Part shown: positions 14,979 to 22,959 of the stretch, piece after piece | Layout: each line of letters opens with the position of its first letter | Position numbering within the stretch: position 1 is the first letter of the stretch | NCBI GenBank assembly: GCA_045586925.1 | Contig: JAZNBG010000015.1 | Location: 1-64,000 of the forward strand | Direction of reading: 5' to 3' | Length of the DNA stretch: 64,000 bases | From: SIG440 sp045586925 | GTDB lineage: Bacteria; Bacillota; Clostridia; Monoglobales; Monoglobaceae | The notes under the pieces: model-generated | Database searches by the model: none | Seen by the model: only the letters and a program-made list of their open reading frames with translations | What the model was told of the DNA's origin: nothing | Translations under genes and position numbers: made by a program

Positions 14979-16257
14979 TCACTTCGTCAAGATCTTTATA
15001 CAAATACAACGAGCCGCAAAGGATGGTTGGTTTGCCTTTAGAAAGAGCGGTTTGGTATGCATCTTTTAAATCGGGATAGGGGGTTGCGTCAATCCCCAAA
15101 GTTTTTGCATAGTCACAAACCATTGCAGTTTCGGCGGCACGGGGATTATTTTTTACTTTTACGGCAAAGATTTCAGAGTTTTCAAGCAGACCATAGTTTT
15201 TAAGTATTTCAAGCTCACCCGAAATATCCTTGTCGCCCATAAACGCCATTATAAAGGTTGCACCCTGCCATTTCGGGAAGTAACGGACAAGGCATTTTGC
15301 CAGAGCCGTCATACCGTTTTTGTTGTGGGCGCCGTCATATATTACTACGGGGTCGTGACTTAGAATTTCAAACCTTCCGGGATTTTTTGCGGCTTTTATG
15401 CCGTTCTTTATATGTTCTTCACAAATTCCCAAAGCGTAGGCTGTTTCTATGGCAATAGCGGCATTTTGAGGTTGGTAAAATCCGGGAATTCCACATTCAA
15501 CATTTTCAAATACTTTACCATCTGTGGTTGTGTAGTCAAAGATTTCGTGAAAATCTACGGCGCTTTTTGAAACAGGCGCACCTGCAAAAATCAGACTGTT
15601 ATTCTGCTCAGCACACACTCTTGTCAGCACTTTTTCGGCACCCTCAAGCTGAGTGGCAGAAACGGTAAGCCCTTTGCTTTGGTCGAGATGGGCCTTTATA
15701 ATACCTGCTTTTTCACCTGCAATTTGCTCGATGGTGTCGCCAAGGTATTCGGTGTGGTCGATGTCAATTGATGTGATAACCGAGGCAAGCGGCGGAGGAA
15801 TTACGTTTGTTGCATCACGTGTACCGCCAAGACCTGTTTCGAGTATAATTATATCACAGTTTTGTTCTTTAAAATAACAAAAGGCTGCGGCTGTCCATAT
15901 TTCAAATTGGGTGGGTAGTTCGCCGATTTCGTCTTTTACCTTGCTTGCGGCGTCTTCCACAATGGACAAAATATGGTTGATATCTTCATCCGAAATAAGA
16001 ACTCCGTCAACCGAAATGCGTTCGCACACCGAAACAAGGTTCGGCGAGGTATAACGCCCTGTGCGATAGCCTGCGTCAGAAAAAATGCATTGCAAGAAAT
16101 TGCACACCGAGCCTTTGCCGTTGGTGCCTGCAATGTGAATAAATTTAAGATTGTTCTGTGGATTTCCCAGATGCTTCATCAGGCAGCTTATACCCTCAAG
16201 GCGCAGCCTTGCAATTGCCTGAAAGCTGTTTGCAAATTTTTTGAAATTGTTACTCAT
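14965..16257 (-). CDS. folC: Folylpolyglutamate synthase / dihydrofolate synthase
   Basis: 430 residues, cytoplasmic Mur-ligase-fold ATPase that adds glutamates to folates (and may also make dihydrofolate). The P-loop GTNGKGSV is at 44-51, SPNLVSVCERI follows, then ETGLGGTRDATN and the omega-type IDIDHTEYLGDTIEQIAGEKAGI. It starts 11 nt downstream of the FolT gene and shares its mRNA and THF riboswitch. The logic is uptake followed by polyglutamylation to retain the vitamin. No other folate biosynthesis gene is nearby, consistent with dependence on salvaged folate, though that cannot be judged from one window. It converges on the LacI gene with a 14-nt overlap. Confidence 0.92.
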   Translation of the reverse strand: MSNNFKKFANSFQAIARLRLEGISCLMKHLGNPQNNLKFIHIAGTNGKGSVCNFLQCIFSDAGYRTGRYTSPNLVSVCERISVDGVLISDEDINHILSIVEDAASKVKDEIGELPTQFEIWTAAAFCYFKEQNCDIIILETGLGGTRDATNVIPPPLASVITSIDIDHTEYLGDTIEQIAGEKAGIIKAHLDQSKGLTVSATQLEGAEKVLTRVCAEQNNSLIFAGAPVSKSAVDFHEIFDYTTTDGKVFENVECGIPGFYQPQNAAIAIETAYALGICEEHIKNGIKAAKNPGRFEILSHDPVVIYDGAHNKNGMTALAKCLVRYFPKWQGATFIMAFMGDKDISGELEILKNYGLLENSEIFAVKVKNNPRAAETAMVCDYAKTLGIDATPYPDLKDAYQTALSKGKPTILCGSLYLYKDLDEVIKTL

Positions 16258-16268
16258 AGCTCATTGTC

Positions 16269-16802
16269 CTAACGTATTTGTCTGAATCTGTCAATATATT
16301 TTCGCGCCGCAATCAGCACGGCAGTTTGAAGAATAAGCTTAATAATTCCTGCAACTATTCGTGTTGCAAATGCCACCGAAAAGCTGGGGTACCAGCCCAG
16401 CCAAAAGGTAAAGACCGATGTTGTAATAAACATATCAATACCAAACTGTACAATTACGCAGAGTATGGTTCGGATAAGGTATGCCTTTTTTTTAAGGTGC
16501 GGGGTAAAGAAAAATAAACCAAAGACTGCACCCGACAAAAATTCAATTATGGTTATCTGTGGGATAAGCGGCCCTGACGGTGCAAGAAAGCAGTTAAGTA
16601 AATCCCCGATTGCGGCGGTCAGTCCTGCAAAAACAGGGCCAAATAGTGCCCCCGTAACGAAAATCGAAATAAACTTCAGCGGAATTTTAACAATTGTCCC
16701 GATACGAAAGGTGCAGAAGATTGAAAGCAAAGCTGTAATTGCCATAAGCAGACCAAGCGCACAAAGGTTTTTTACTGTGAGGGACGGAAGAAATTTTCTC
16801 AA
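16269..16802 (-). CDS. folT: ECF transporter S component for folate (FolT)
   Basis: 177 residues from a TTG start at 16802; a GTG at 16811 is too close to the AAAGGG site and the longer open frame runs through the riboswitch. About six membrane helices. It has the folate S-component pattern KIPLKFISIFVTGALFGP followed by AGLTAAIGDLLNCFLAP and WYPSFSVAFATRI. The S component binds folate and works with a shared energising module encoded elsewhere. The THF riboswitch immediately upstream and folC downstream support the folate assignment strongly. Confidence 0.9.
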   Translation of the reverse strand: MRKFLPSLTVKNLCALGLLMAITALLSIFCTFRIGTIVKIPLKFISIFVTGALFGPVFAGLTAAIGDLLNCFLAPSGPLIPQITIIEFLSGAVFGLFFFTPHLKKKAYLIRTILCVIVQFGIDMFITTSVFTFWLGWYPSFSVAFATRIVAGIIKLILQTAVLIAARKYIDRFRQIR

Positions 16803-16809
16803 AAAAATC

Positions 16810-16840
16810 ACCCTTTCTGTAGGATAGCTACAAAAAGGGT
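16810..16840 (-). promoter_or_regulatory. Ribosome-site-sequestering hairpin of the THF riboswitch
   Basis: In the transcript ACCCTTTTTGTAG pairs with CTACAGAAAGGGT (one G-T), burying the AAAGGG site of folT. The anti-site strand (16827-16835) is also complementary to TTTTGTAGC at 16859-16867, next to the 3' side of aptamer stem P1, giving a mutually exclusive alternative. This predicts translational control with folate turning expression off. Confidence 0.7.
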
Positions 16841-16865
16841 AATAAAATAGTTTACGGATTTTGTA

Positions 16866-16969
16866 GCAACGGAATGCGAAACCAATACCGCAAGCCAAAG
16901 GCTGGCTTTTCGTAAAGACGGCAACTTCCCGTCCGTCTTTCACTTAACGCATTGATTTCTACTTTGCTA
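16866..16969 (-). ncRNA. Tetrahydrofolate (THF) riboswitch aptamer
   Basis: Reading the minus strand from 16969, the conserved blocks appear in order: GCAAAGTAGA (consensus GGAGAGUAGA), GCGTTAAGTG, a variable hairpin (AAAGACGG/CCGTCTTT), ACGAA, a short stem AGCC/GGCT, then TGCGGTATTGGTTTCGCATTC and CCGTTGC. This is the folT-type THF riboswitch consensus. Stem P1 pairs GCAA with TTGC. It sits directly upstream of folT-folC. Confidence 0.88.
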
Positions 16970-16986
16970 AAATATAAGTTATAAAA

Positions 16987-17457
16987 CTATTTAAGCTGGT
17001 CGCGACGTTCTTTAACGATATTGACGCACTGTTCAAGGTCGCGGATTGTTTTGTGGACAACGGTTTCCACATTTTCAAGAAGGTAATCGGCATACTGGTA
17101 TGATGATGTCTTTGCTGCCTGAGCCTCGGCATTTGCTTTTCCTGTGATTTCCTCAGCAGTAGCCATTGCACGTTTGGTGATTTCGTTTTCGTTTATCATT
17201 GCGATAATCTTGTCGTTAGCCACCTTCATAAGCTCGTCAGCTTCTTTGTTTGCGTCGTTAATAATGTTCTGACGCTCTGCGTTAATCCACTTTGCTTTTT
17301 CAAGGTCTGTGGGCAGCTTAAGGCGGATTTCCTGAATGATTTCAAGAAGCTCCTCCTTGTCAAGCATACAACGTCCTGTAAAAGGAACAGCAGCCCCTTT
17401 GTCTATTACGTCTTCAAGTTCTGCCAACAAATCCAAAACATCTACATTGTTGTCCAT
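16987..17457 (-). CDS. Coiled-coil protein of unknown function
   Basis: 156 residues, no membrane segment. After a short N-terminal part (DLLAELEDVIDKG) nearly the whole chain is charged heptad-like helix (LEKAKWINAERQNIINDANKEADELMKVAND). It is reminiscent of DivIVA-associated or ATP-synthase b-like stalk proteins, but no diagnostic motif is present. It starts after AAGGAGG and follows rsmD-coaD in the same orientation with a 29-nt gap. Similar coiled-coil genes beside coaD are familiar in clostridial genomes. Function not assigned; a structural or divisome-linked role is only a guess. Confidence 0.7.
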   Translation of the reverse strand: MDNNVDVLDLLAELEDVIDKGAAVPFTGRCMLDKEELLEIIQEIRLKLPTDLEKAKWINAERQNIINDANKEADELMKVANDKIIAMINENEITKRAMATAEEITGKANAEAQAAKTSSYQYADYLLENVETVVHKTIRDLEQCVNIVKERRDQLK

Positions 17458-17486
17458 AATAAATCCTCCTTAGTATTATTCAAAAA

Positions 17487-17966
17487 TTAATATCCGAAAC
17501 GGCGTTTTATATGGGGCACAAGTGCGTTTGGCACAAGTGCATCAAGGTCGCCGTTGTATTTTGCAACTTCCTTAACCACGCTGGAGCTTAAGAACATATA
17601 TTCCGAGCAGGCGGGGATAAAAACTGTTTCGATTTTGTCATAAAGCGCACGGTTGGTAAGTGCCATCTGGAATTCATATTCAAAGTCTGAAACCGCCCTG
17701 AGTCCTTTAATGATAATCGAATAATTATTTTCTCGCATAAATTCTGCAAGAAGCCCCGAAAACGAGGTAATCTCCACATTGGGGATATGCTCGGTAACGC
17801 TTTTAAGCATTTCAACTCTTTCCTCAAGGGTAAAGCTGGGGTGCTTCTTTTCGTTGATAAGTACGGCAACGATAACCTTTTCAAACATTCCTGCGGCACG
17901 GGTGATAATGTCAAGATGCCCGTTGGTACAGGGGTCAAAACTTCCGGGATAAACCGCAATATGCAT
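17487..17966 (-). CDS. coaD: Phosphopantetheine adenylyltransferase
   Basis: 159 residues, the standard CoaD length. It transfers AMP from ATP to 4'-phosphopantetheine to make dephospho-CoA. The nucleotidyltransferase motif is YPGSFDPCTNGHLDI with His17; FSGLLAEFMRENN, IIKGLRAVSDFEYE and the C-terminal FLSSSVVKEVAKY (ISSS-type motif) are all present. It starts 3 nt after rsmD, the usual rsmD-coaD pairing in Firmicutes. Confidence 0.95.
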   Translation of the reverse strand: MHIAVYPGSFDPCTNGHLDIITRAAGMFEKVIVAVLINEKKHPSFTLEERVEMLKSVTEHIPNVEITSFSGLLAEFMRENNYSIIIKGLRAVSDFEYEFQMALTNRALYDKIETVFIPACSEYMFLSSSVVKEVAKYNGDLDALVPNALVPHIKRRFGY

Positions 17967-17969
17967 ATT

Positions 17970-18515
17970 TTACCCTCCACATTTGCGTAATACGAAAACC
18001 GTAGTTTTACCGTATTTAGCACGTTTTATAATGTCAAAATCGGTGCCCGAGGGTTCTTCGCCCAGATACTCTGACTCGGCAACTATAATGCCGCCCTCTG
18101 ACAAAAGATTATTTTCTGCAATTTTTCTGATAGCATCCGTCAACAGCCCTGTGTTGTAGGGCGGATCAAGAAAGATAATGTCAAACTGCCCAACTGCACG
18201 GCTGAGAAATGCAAGCGAGTCGCCAAAGATAACTTCTGCACGGTCGGCAACTCTTGCAAGCTCGAGGTTCTTACGTGTAATGTCAAGCGCTGCCTTGTCA
18301 CATTCGACAAATACTGCGTGCTCTGAACCGCGGCTAAGTGCCTCAACCCCCAAAGCACCGCTGCCCGAAAATAAATCAAGCACGGATTTTGCGGGGAGGT
18401 ATGGTGAGATTATGTTAAAGATTGATTCTTTAACCCTGTCGGTGGTGGGCCTGGTGTCAAGCCCGGGTGGTGCAATCAATTTCCGGCCCCTTGCTGAACC
18501 TGAAATAACACGCAC
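17970..18515 (-). CDS. rsmD: 16S rRNA (guanine966-N2)-methyltransferase
   Basis: 181 residues from a GTG start 7 nt after GGGGTGAG. SAM-dependent methylation of G966 in 16S rRNA. Motifs: ISGSARGRKL near the N-terminus, TRPTTDRVKESIFNI, the SAM loop DLFSGSGALG and the catalytic DPPY. First gene of the rsmD-coaD-coiled-coil unit, behind its own sigma-A promoter. Confidence 0.95.
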   Translation of the reverse strand: MRVISGSARGRKLIAPPGLDTRPTTDRVKESIFNIISPYLPAKSVLDLFSGSGALGVEALSRGSEHAVFVECDKAALDITRKNLELARVADRAEVIFGDSLAFLSRAVGQFDIIFLDPPYNTGLLTDAIRKIAENNLLSEGGIIVAESEYLGEEPSGTDFDIIKRAKYGKTTVFVLRKCGG

Positions 18516-18549
18516 ATTCTCACCCCATTATTAATAAGTATATACTTAT

Positions 18550-18577
18550 ATTGTATATATTTTATGAATTTTGTCAA
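18550..18577 (-). promoter_or_regulatory. Promoter of the rsmD-coaD operon
   Basis: Minus strand TTGACA (18577-18572), 16-bp spacer, TACAAT (18555-18550). Confidence 0.7.
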
Positions 18578-18604
18578 GGTTTTTCGGGAAAAAATTTGAA
18601 TTGC

Positions 18605-18806
18605 CGAGGCTTTTTTGCAGATGTGTGGCAAAATGCAAAGTTTGGATACAAAGAAAAGGAAATGTCGTCCAGGGAGGTTAAATTCAAAGAGGAGTCGTGA
18701 ACAAACACAGCATTTTAGGTGCAGAGCAAATAAAAAACGCAGTGAATACTTTGTGTATTCACGAGGCTTTTTCTGCAGCTATGCGGCAAAATGCAAAGTT
18801 TGGATA
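18605..18806. repeat. Direct repeat pair flanking a hairpin
   Basis: A 44-bp unit (CGAGGCTTTTTT... to AAAGTTTGGATA) at 18605-18648 recurs with few changes at 18762-18806. Between them lies the hairpin GTGAATAC/GTATTCAC (18742-18762), directly before the second unit. No gene is recognisable; this may be a decayed duplicated intergenic element. Confidence 0.6.
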
Positions 18807-18857
18807 CGGCTAATCTTTGAAATTAACCGACCAATAATAAAAAAACCCCGCCTATGC

Positions 18858-19017
18858 CGTATATAGGATAAGGTAAAAACCTGCATAGCAGGTGGGTAAA
18901 ATCCCAAAGACATTACAAGTCCACTGGCCGCAATCTGAGATTGGGGAGGCATGTGCGCCGCCTTCGGAGAGAAATTCCCTTTAAATAAGTGTTGGTTTTA
19001 CATTATTCCATATCTAC
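18858..19017 (+). ncRNA. Structured RNA candidate, possibly 6S-like
   Basis: The ends 18858-18880 and 18994-19017 are complementary over about 17 pairs with few mismatches, forming a long closing stem. Inside are ACCTGC-ATA-GCAGGT, GGG-TAAAAT-CCC and CAATC-TGA-GATTG hairpins and a GC-rich GGCATGTGCGCC region. The size (about 160 nt) and long closing stem with inner unpaired stretches recall 6S RNA. GTCCACTGG...TGGGGAGGC vaguely recalls a cobalamin riboswitch, but neither match is convincing. No clear promoter or terminator was found, and the strand is uncertain. Confidence 0.45.
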
Positions 19018-19141
19018 GAACATCGCAGGGATGCAAAACTGATATTTAATTCAGCGAGCTTAGTTTACCACAAAAATTAAAGATTTTCAATAGGTAATTT
19101 ATGTTTTTTAAAAAAATATATGTTTTGGCAAAAATTTAGTC

Positions 19142-19170
19142 TTTTCAAATGCGACAAAATGATGTATAAT
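19142..19170 (+). promoter_or_regulatory. Promoter of the mecA-like gene
   Basis: TTTTCA (19142-19147), 17-bp spacer, perfect TATAAT (19165-19170). Confidence 0.5.
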
Positions 19171-19225
19171 GTGACATAAAGAAGGTGTCCGGTGCATAAA
19201 GTGTACAAAGACGGAGGTGGAAAGC

Positions 19226-19849
19226 TTGAAAATTGAACGGCTTAGTGAAAATAAAATAAAGATTGTTATAGATGCTGCAGATATCCGTGCGTGGAATGTT
19301 GACCTTAAAAACTTTATCGACAATACCCCTGAGGCGCAGGATATGTTTTATCACGCGCTTAAACAGGCAGAGCGTGATGTGGATTTTTGCATAGGCAAAT
19401 CACAGCTTATGGTAGAGACGTTGCCTTTGGCTGACAATGGTTTTGTGATGATGGTCAGCAAACTTGATGGCGAAACGGCTGTTGCCGAGGCGCTGCAGAA
19501 GGCGGGAAAACGGATAAAACAGACCGAATTTAAAATCAAACGCAGAAGCCGAGCACATTCTCTGCTGAGAATTTTCAGGTTTGACGATTTTGAAGGTCTT
19601 TGTGACGGTGTGAGGGAGATTTTTGGAATTTATATAGGCGAGAGCCGACTTATAAAGTATCAGGGAGATTTCTATCTTGAACTTATTCCGCGTGACACTG
19701 TCGGCTTGTTTGAAATGGAAAATATTCTTTCGGAGTTTTCAACCAAAGTGACCGAACCCCTGACCCTTCAGGGAGTGTTAAATGAACACGGGCTTGTTAT
19801 GATGAAAGAAAATGCAGTATCGATTATTGCGGATAATTTTGTGAAATAA
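19226..19849 (+). CDS. mecA: MecA-family adaptor protein
   Basis: 207 residues from a TTG at 19226, placed 5 nt after GGAGGTGG; a GTG at 19217 overlaps that site. The N-terminus (KIERLSENKIKIVIDAADIRAWN) and the C-terminal domain with repeated FxxFE-type strands (RIFRFDDFEGLCDGVREI) match MecA/YpbH, which deliver substrates to the ClpC AAA+ protease. The middle (about 100-120) is a basic linker rather than the acidic linker common in Bacilli. Monocistronic: own promoter and a terminator at 19859. Targets unknown; in clostridia they need not be competence factors. Confidence 0.78.
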   Translation: MKIERLSENKIKIVIDAADIRAWNVDLKNFIDNTPEAQDMFYHALKQAERDVDFCIGKSQLMVETLPLADNGFVMMVSKLDGETAVAEALQKAGKRIKQTEFKIKRRSRAHSLLRIFRFDDFEGLCDGVREIFGIYIGESRLIKYQGDFYLELIPRDTVGLFEMENILSEFSTKVTEPLTLQGVLNEHGLVMMKENAVSIIADNFVK

Positions 19850-19858
19850 ATACTTATT

Positions 19859-19885
19859 AAGCTGCACTATTTGTGCAGCTTTTTC
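19859..19885 (+). terminator. Terminator after the mecA-like gene
   Basis: AAGCTGCAC-tattt-GTGCAGCTT followed by T-rich sequence. Confidence 0.85.
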
Positions 19886-19982
19886 TGTGCCCATAAACCG
19901 AAGGGCTTCTTTTCGTAAGTTGAAATTAAGCAAAACGAAAGTTTTTGATAAGCAAATTGTTTTAAAAAGCTAAATTTAGGTA

Positions 19983-20011
19983 TTGACTTTTTGAAAAGTT
20001 TTTTGTATAAT
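19983..20011 (+). promoter_or_regulatory. Strong sigma-A promoter for the aminotransferase
   Basis: TTGACT (19983-19988), 17-bp spacer, TATAAT (20006-20011). Confidence 0.75.
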
Positions 20012-20077
20012 AATAAACGGATAAAATTAGTTGGCAAGAATTTGCCAAGGTATATTATATGAAAAGAGGTTTTTACT

Positions 20078-21448
20078 ATGAGTAAAGATTGGGCAAAAAT
20101 GGACCTTACAAAAGTTCCTAATATGGTGTCCGAGACTGTTCCCGGCCCAAAATCAATTGAGTATCACGAAAGATGTGCTAAGCACTTCAAGGGTTACTCA
20201 AGTCAGGTTTCACTGTTCCCTGTTTCTTTTGAATCAGGTTACGGCTACACACTTAAAGACGTTGACGGCAATACATATCTTGACTTCTCATCAGGTATCT
20301 ATGTTACAGGCCTTGGCCACTGCCATCCTAAAATCAGCGAGGCAGTTGCTTTCCATGCAAAGAACCTTATGAACTGCCATGACTTTACCACAAAGGTAAA
20401 GATGGAGCTTGTTGAAAAGCTTCACGAAATCACAGGCGGACGTTTTGGCGGTTTCCAGCTTTATGATTCAGGTACAACAGCAGTTGAAGCTGGTCTTCGT
20501 TGTGCTCGTGCTGCAACAGGTAAGCAGGAATTTTTTTCTTTCTTCAGAGATTTCCATGGTAAGACCTATGGTGCAAACTCTTTGGCGGTTGTTGGCCCCG
20601 ATACACATATGAGAGCTCCGGGCTTTATGCTCGTTCCCAGACCTAACCCATACCGTGACTTCTTTGGCAGAAGCGAAGAAGAAGCTTGGAAGGATTCATC
20701 ACCATACATCAATATGATTGAAGGTATGCTTGACAACGCTTGCGCATCAGGCGGTAAGAATGTTGCAGCTATCGTTCTTGAACCTGTTCAGGGTTGGGGC
20801 GGCTCTATCATTCCTCCCGATGATTTCCTCCCTGCACTTCGTGCTCTTTGTGACAAGAGAGGTATCCTTCTCTTCGCTGACGAAGTTCTTAACTGTATGG
20901 CAAGAACAGGTAAGTACCTTGCTATGGACCACTGGAATGTTACAGCAGACATCACAACTCTTGGTAAGGGCTTTGGTAATGGTTTCCCTGTTACAGCTAT
21001 GGCAGTATCAAAGGACCTTGCTCCTGCAATCGAAAAGATTTCAGCTTCTTCAAGTTACGGCGGCAACCCCATGGCTTGTGCTGCTGCTCTTGAATCAATC
21101 AAGGTTATCGAAGAAGAACAGCTTAACGAACGCTCAGCTCACCTCGGCGAAATTATGCTGAAGAAGATGAAGGAAATGAAGGAAGCTCATCCTATCATCG
21201 GTGATGTTCGTGCACTTGGTTGTCTCCAGGCTATCGAAGTTGTTAAGGACCGTGACACCAAAGAACCATTTGCTGAAGCAGGTAAGATGATTTACCAGAC
21301 AGCATTCAAGAATGGTCTTGCTTGGGTACCGTCAGGTCACATCCTTCGTATGTCACCTCCTATGATTCTTGATGACGAAGCAGCTCTCAAGGGTCTTGAC
21401 ATTATCGAAGACGCTATCGCAAAAACAGAAAAGCACTTTGGTTATTAA
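20078..21448 (+). CDS. Class III PLP-dependent aminotransferase
   Basis: 456 residues. Class III (omega/GABA-type) fold: the PLP lysine is Lys297 in TTLGKGFGNG and the PLP-ring aspartate Asp268 is in LLFADEVLN. There are also YDSGTTAVEAGLRCARAATG and EPVQGWGGSI. Its promoter is strong and no terminator precedes the following oxidoreductase, although the 193-bp gap contains inverted repeats. Codons are strongly biased to common ones, suggesting high expression. Annotation pipelines would call it 4-aminobutyrate or aspartate-family aminotransferase; the sugar-gene neighbours leave open an amino-sugar or branched substrate. Substrate not assigned. Confidence 0.82.
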   Translation: MSKDWAKMDLTKVPNMVSETVPGPKSIEYHERCAKHFKGYSSQVSLFPVSFESGYGYTLKDVDGNTYLDFSSGIYVTGLGHCHPKISEAVAFHAKNLMNCHDFTTKVKMELVEKLHEITGGRFGGFQLYDSGTTAVEAGLRCARAATGKQEFFSFFRDFHGKTYGANSLAVVGPDTHMRAPGFMLVPRPNPYRDFFGRSEEEAWKDSSPYINMIEGMLDNACASGGKNVAAIVLEPVQGWGGSIIPPDDFLPALRALCDKRGILLFADEVLNCMARTGKYLAMDHWNVTADITTLGKGFGNGFPVTAMAVSKDLAPAIEKISASSSYGGNPMACAAALESIKVIEEEQLNERSAHLGEIMLKKMKEMKEAHPIIGDVRALGCLQAIEVVKDRDTKEPFAEAGKMIYQTAFKNGLAWVPSGHILRMSPPMILDDEAALKGLDIIEDAIAKTEKHFGY

Positions 21449-21641
21449 TTTTAAGGGCAAGGGAATTTGAACCCGATGTGGTTTAAACCCTGTCATATAA
21501 ATTAATTATAAATTTAATAGTACTTTGGGGTAGGGCGCATTGTTTTCAATTTTCCTTGCCCTTACTAAGAAAACATGGGGGCTGTTGCCGAACATCGGTT
21601 CTGCATCAGCCCTTAAGTTTAAGCAGAAAGGAATTAATAAT
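21449..21641 (+). other. Intergenic region with inverted repeats
   Basis: TAAGGGCAAGG (about 21453) and CCTTGCCCTTA (about 21554) are inverted copies about 90 bp apart. A hairpin GGGCTG/CAGCCC enclosing CCGA-ACA-TCGG follows at about 21578-21613. This could attenuate transcription or stabilise mRNA between the aminotransferase and the oxidoreductase. Confidence 0.45.
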
Positions 21642-22775
21642 ATGAAAACTGTAAGATTTGGTCTTATTGGCTGTGGACTTATGGCAAGAGAATTTGCATC
21701 AGCGGCTGCACGTTGGTGCCATCTCACCGAAGATGTTCCAAAGCCTGAGATTGTTGGTATTTGCTCGGTTGTTCCCAAGGAGATGGAATGGTTCCAGAAG
21801 AATTTCCCCGAAATCAAGTATTCTGTTGCAGATTACAAGGAGCTTCTGGACAAGGAAGATATTGATGCAATTTACTGTGCTGTTCCTCACAACCTTCACG
21901 AACAGTTCTATATTGATATTATCAATAGCGGCAAGGCTCTTCTTGGCGAAAAGCCCTTTGGTATAGACAAGAAGGCAAACGAAAATATTATGGCTGCTAT
22001 CAAGGCAAACCCCAACACATTTGTTCGTTGCTGCAGCGAGTTCCCATATTATCCTGCAATGCAGACAATGATTAACTGGTATAAGGAAGGCAAGTTCGGC
22101 AAGGTTCTTGAAATCCATTGCGGTTTTAACCATTGCAGCGATATGGACGTAACCAAGCCTATCAACTGGAAGCGTATGGTTAAATTCAATGGCGAGTATG
22201 GCTGCCTGGGCGACCTTGGTATCCACACACAGCACGTGCCCTTCCGTCTTGGTTTTAAACCTAAGACAGTAAGAGCACACTTCAGCAACATTGTTAAAGA
22301 ACGTCCTGACGGCAAGGGTGGAATGGCAGTTTGCGATACATTTGACAACTGCACAATATTCTGCACCACTCTTAATGCAGACGGTGACGAAATTCCAATG
22401 ACACTTGAAACAAAGCGTATGGAACCAGGCTCAACAAACCGTTGGTTCTTTGAAATCTACGGCACAGAATGTAGTGCAAAGTTCTCGAGCGATGATGCAA
22501 ATGCATTCCACTATACATCTTCATGGGGCAAGGAACAGTCTTGGAACAGAATTATCATCGGTTACAAGCCTATGATTCCTACCATTACAGGACCTATCTT
22601 TGAATTTGGCTTTACAGATGCTATTCAGCAGCAGATTGCGGCATTTATGCTTGAATATTCAGGAGTTGAAGTTCCCTTCGGTCTCTTTACACCCGAAGAA
22701 ACTGTTATGTCGCACACTCTTGCGACAGCGGCTCTTAAGTCACATTATAACAAAACAGTTGAAGTTATTGACTAA
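21642..22775 (+). CDS. Gfo/Idh/MocA-family oxidoreductase
   Basis: 377 residues from ATG 21642 after AGAAAGGA; the open frame to 21540 has no site. N-terminal Rossmann domain with FGLIGCGLMAREFA, then DIDAIYCAVPHNLHEQF and the family catalytic motif LLGEKPFGIDKKANE (Glu-Lys-Pro). The C-terminal domain carries GCLGDLGIHTQH, the DxGxH motif with the usual Asp/His pair. NAD(P)-dependent sugar or cyclitol dehydrogenase; the substrate cannot be read. It lies between the aminotransferase and an aldolase gene with its own promoter; a strong terminator follows. Confidence 0.87.
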   Translation: MKTVRFGLIGCGLMAREFASAAARWCHLTEDVPKPEIVGICSVVPKEMEWFQKNFPEIKYSVADYKELLDKEDIDAIYCAVPHNLHEQFYIDIINSGKALLGEKPFGIDKKANENIMAAIKANPNTFVRCCSEFPYYPAMQTMINWYKEGKFGKVLEIHCGFNHCSDMDVTKPINWKRMVKFNGEYGCLGDLGIHTQHVPFRLGFKPKTVRAHFSNIVKERPDGKGGMAVCDTFDNCTIFCTTLNADGDEIPMTLETKRMEPGSTNRWFFEIYGTECSAKFSSDDANAFHYTSSWGKEQSWNRIIIGYKPMIPTITGPIFEFGFTDAIQQQIAAFMLEYSGVEVPFGLFTPEETVMSHTLATAALKSHYNKTVEVID

Positions 22776-22787
22776 ATTCAGTCATGC

Positions 22788-22825
22788 TAAAGCCGTGGGA
22801 AAATGATTTCCCACGGCTTTAAAAA
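22788..22825 (+). terminator. Terminator after the Gfo/Idh/MocA gene
   Basis: AAAGCCGTGGGAAA pairs with TTTCCCACGGCTTT around a 4-nt loop, 14 bp, then A/T-rich sequence; works in both orientations. Confidence 0.85.
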
Positions 22826-22861
22826 TCACAGAAAATAATTTGTATTTTTCTGTGAAATGTC

Positions 22862-22890
22862 TTGACATTTCTTTGTTTTTGTTGTAAAAT
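22862..22890 (+). promoter_or_regulatory. Promoter of the class II aldolase gene
   Basis: TTGACA (22862-22867), 17-bp spacer, TAAAAT (22885-22890). Confidence 0.75.
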
Positions 22891-22959
22891 AAAGAAAATA
22901 TGACAGTTAATAACTTGTGCAACGGCATAAATTGCTGTTGACTAAGGAGGAAGAATAAA

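Noticed and set aside
16803..16943. N-terminal extension of FolT up to 16943
   Set aside because: Those codons are the THF riboswitch read as protein; the true start is the TTG at 16802 after AAAGGGTGA.
18890..18960. Cobalamin riboswitch at GTCCACTGG...TGGGGAGGC
   Set aside because: The essential B12-box and kissing-loop elements could not be placed in order, and the next gene (MecA-like) has no link to B12.
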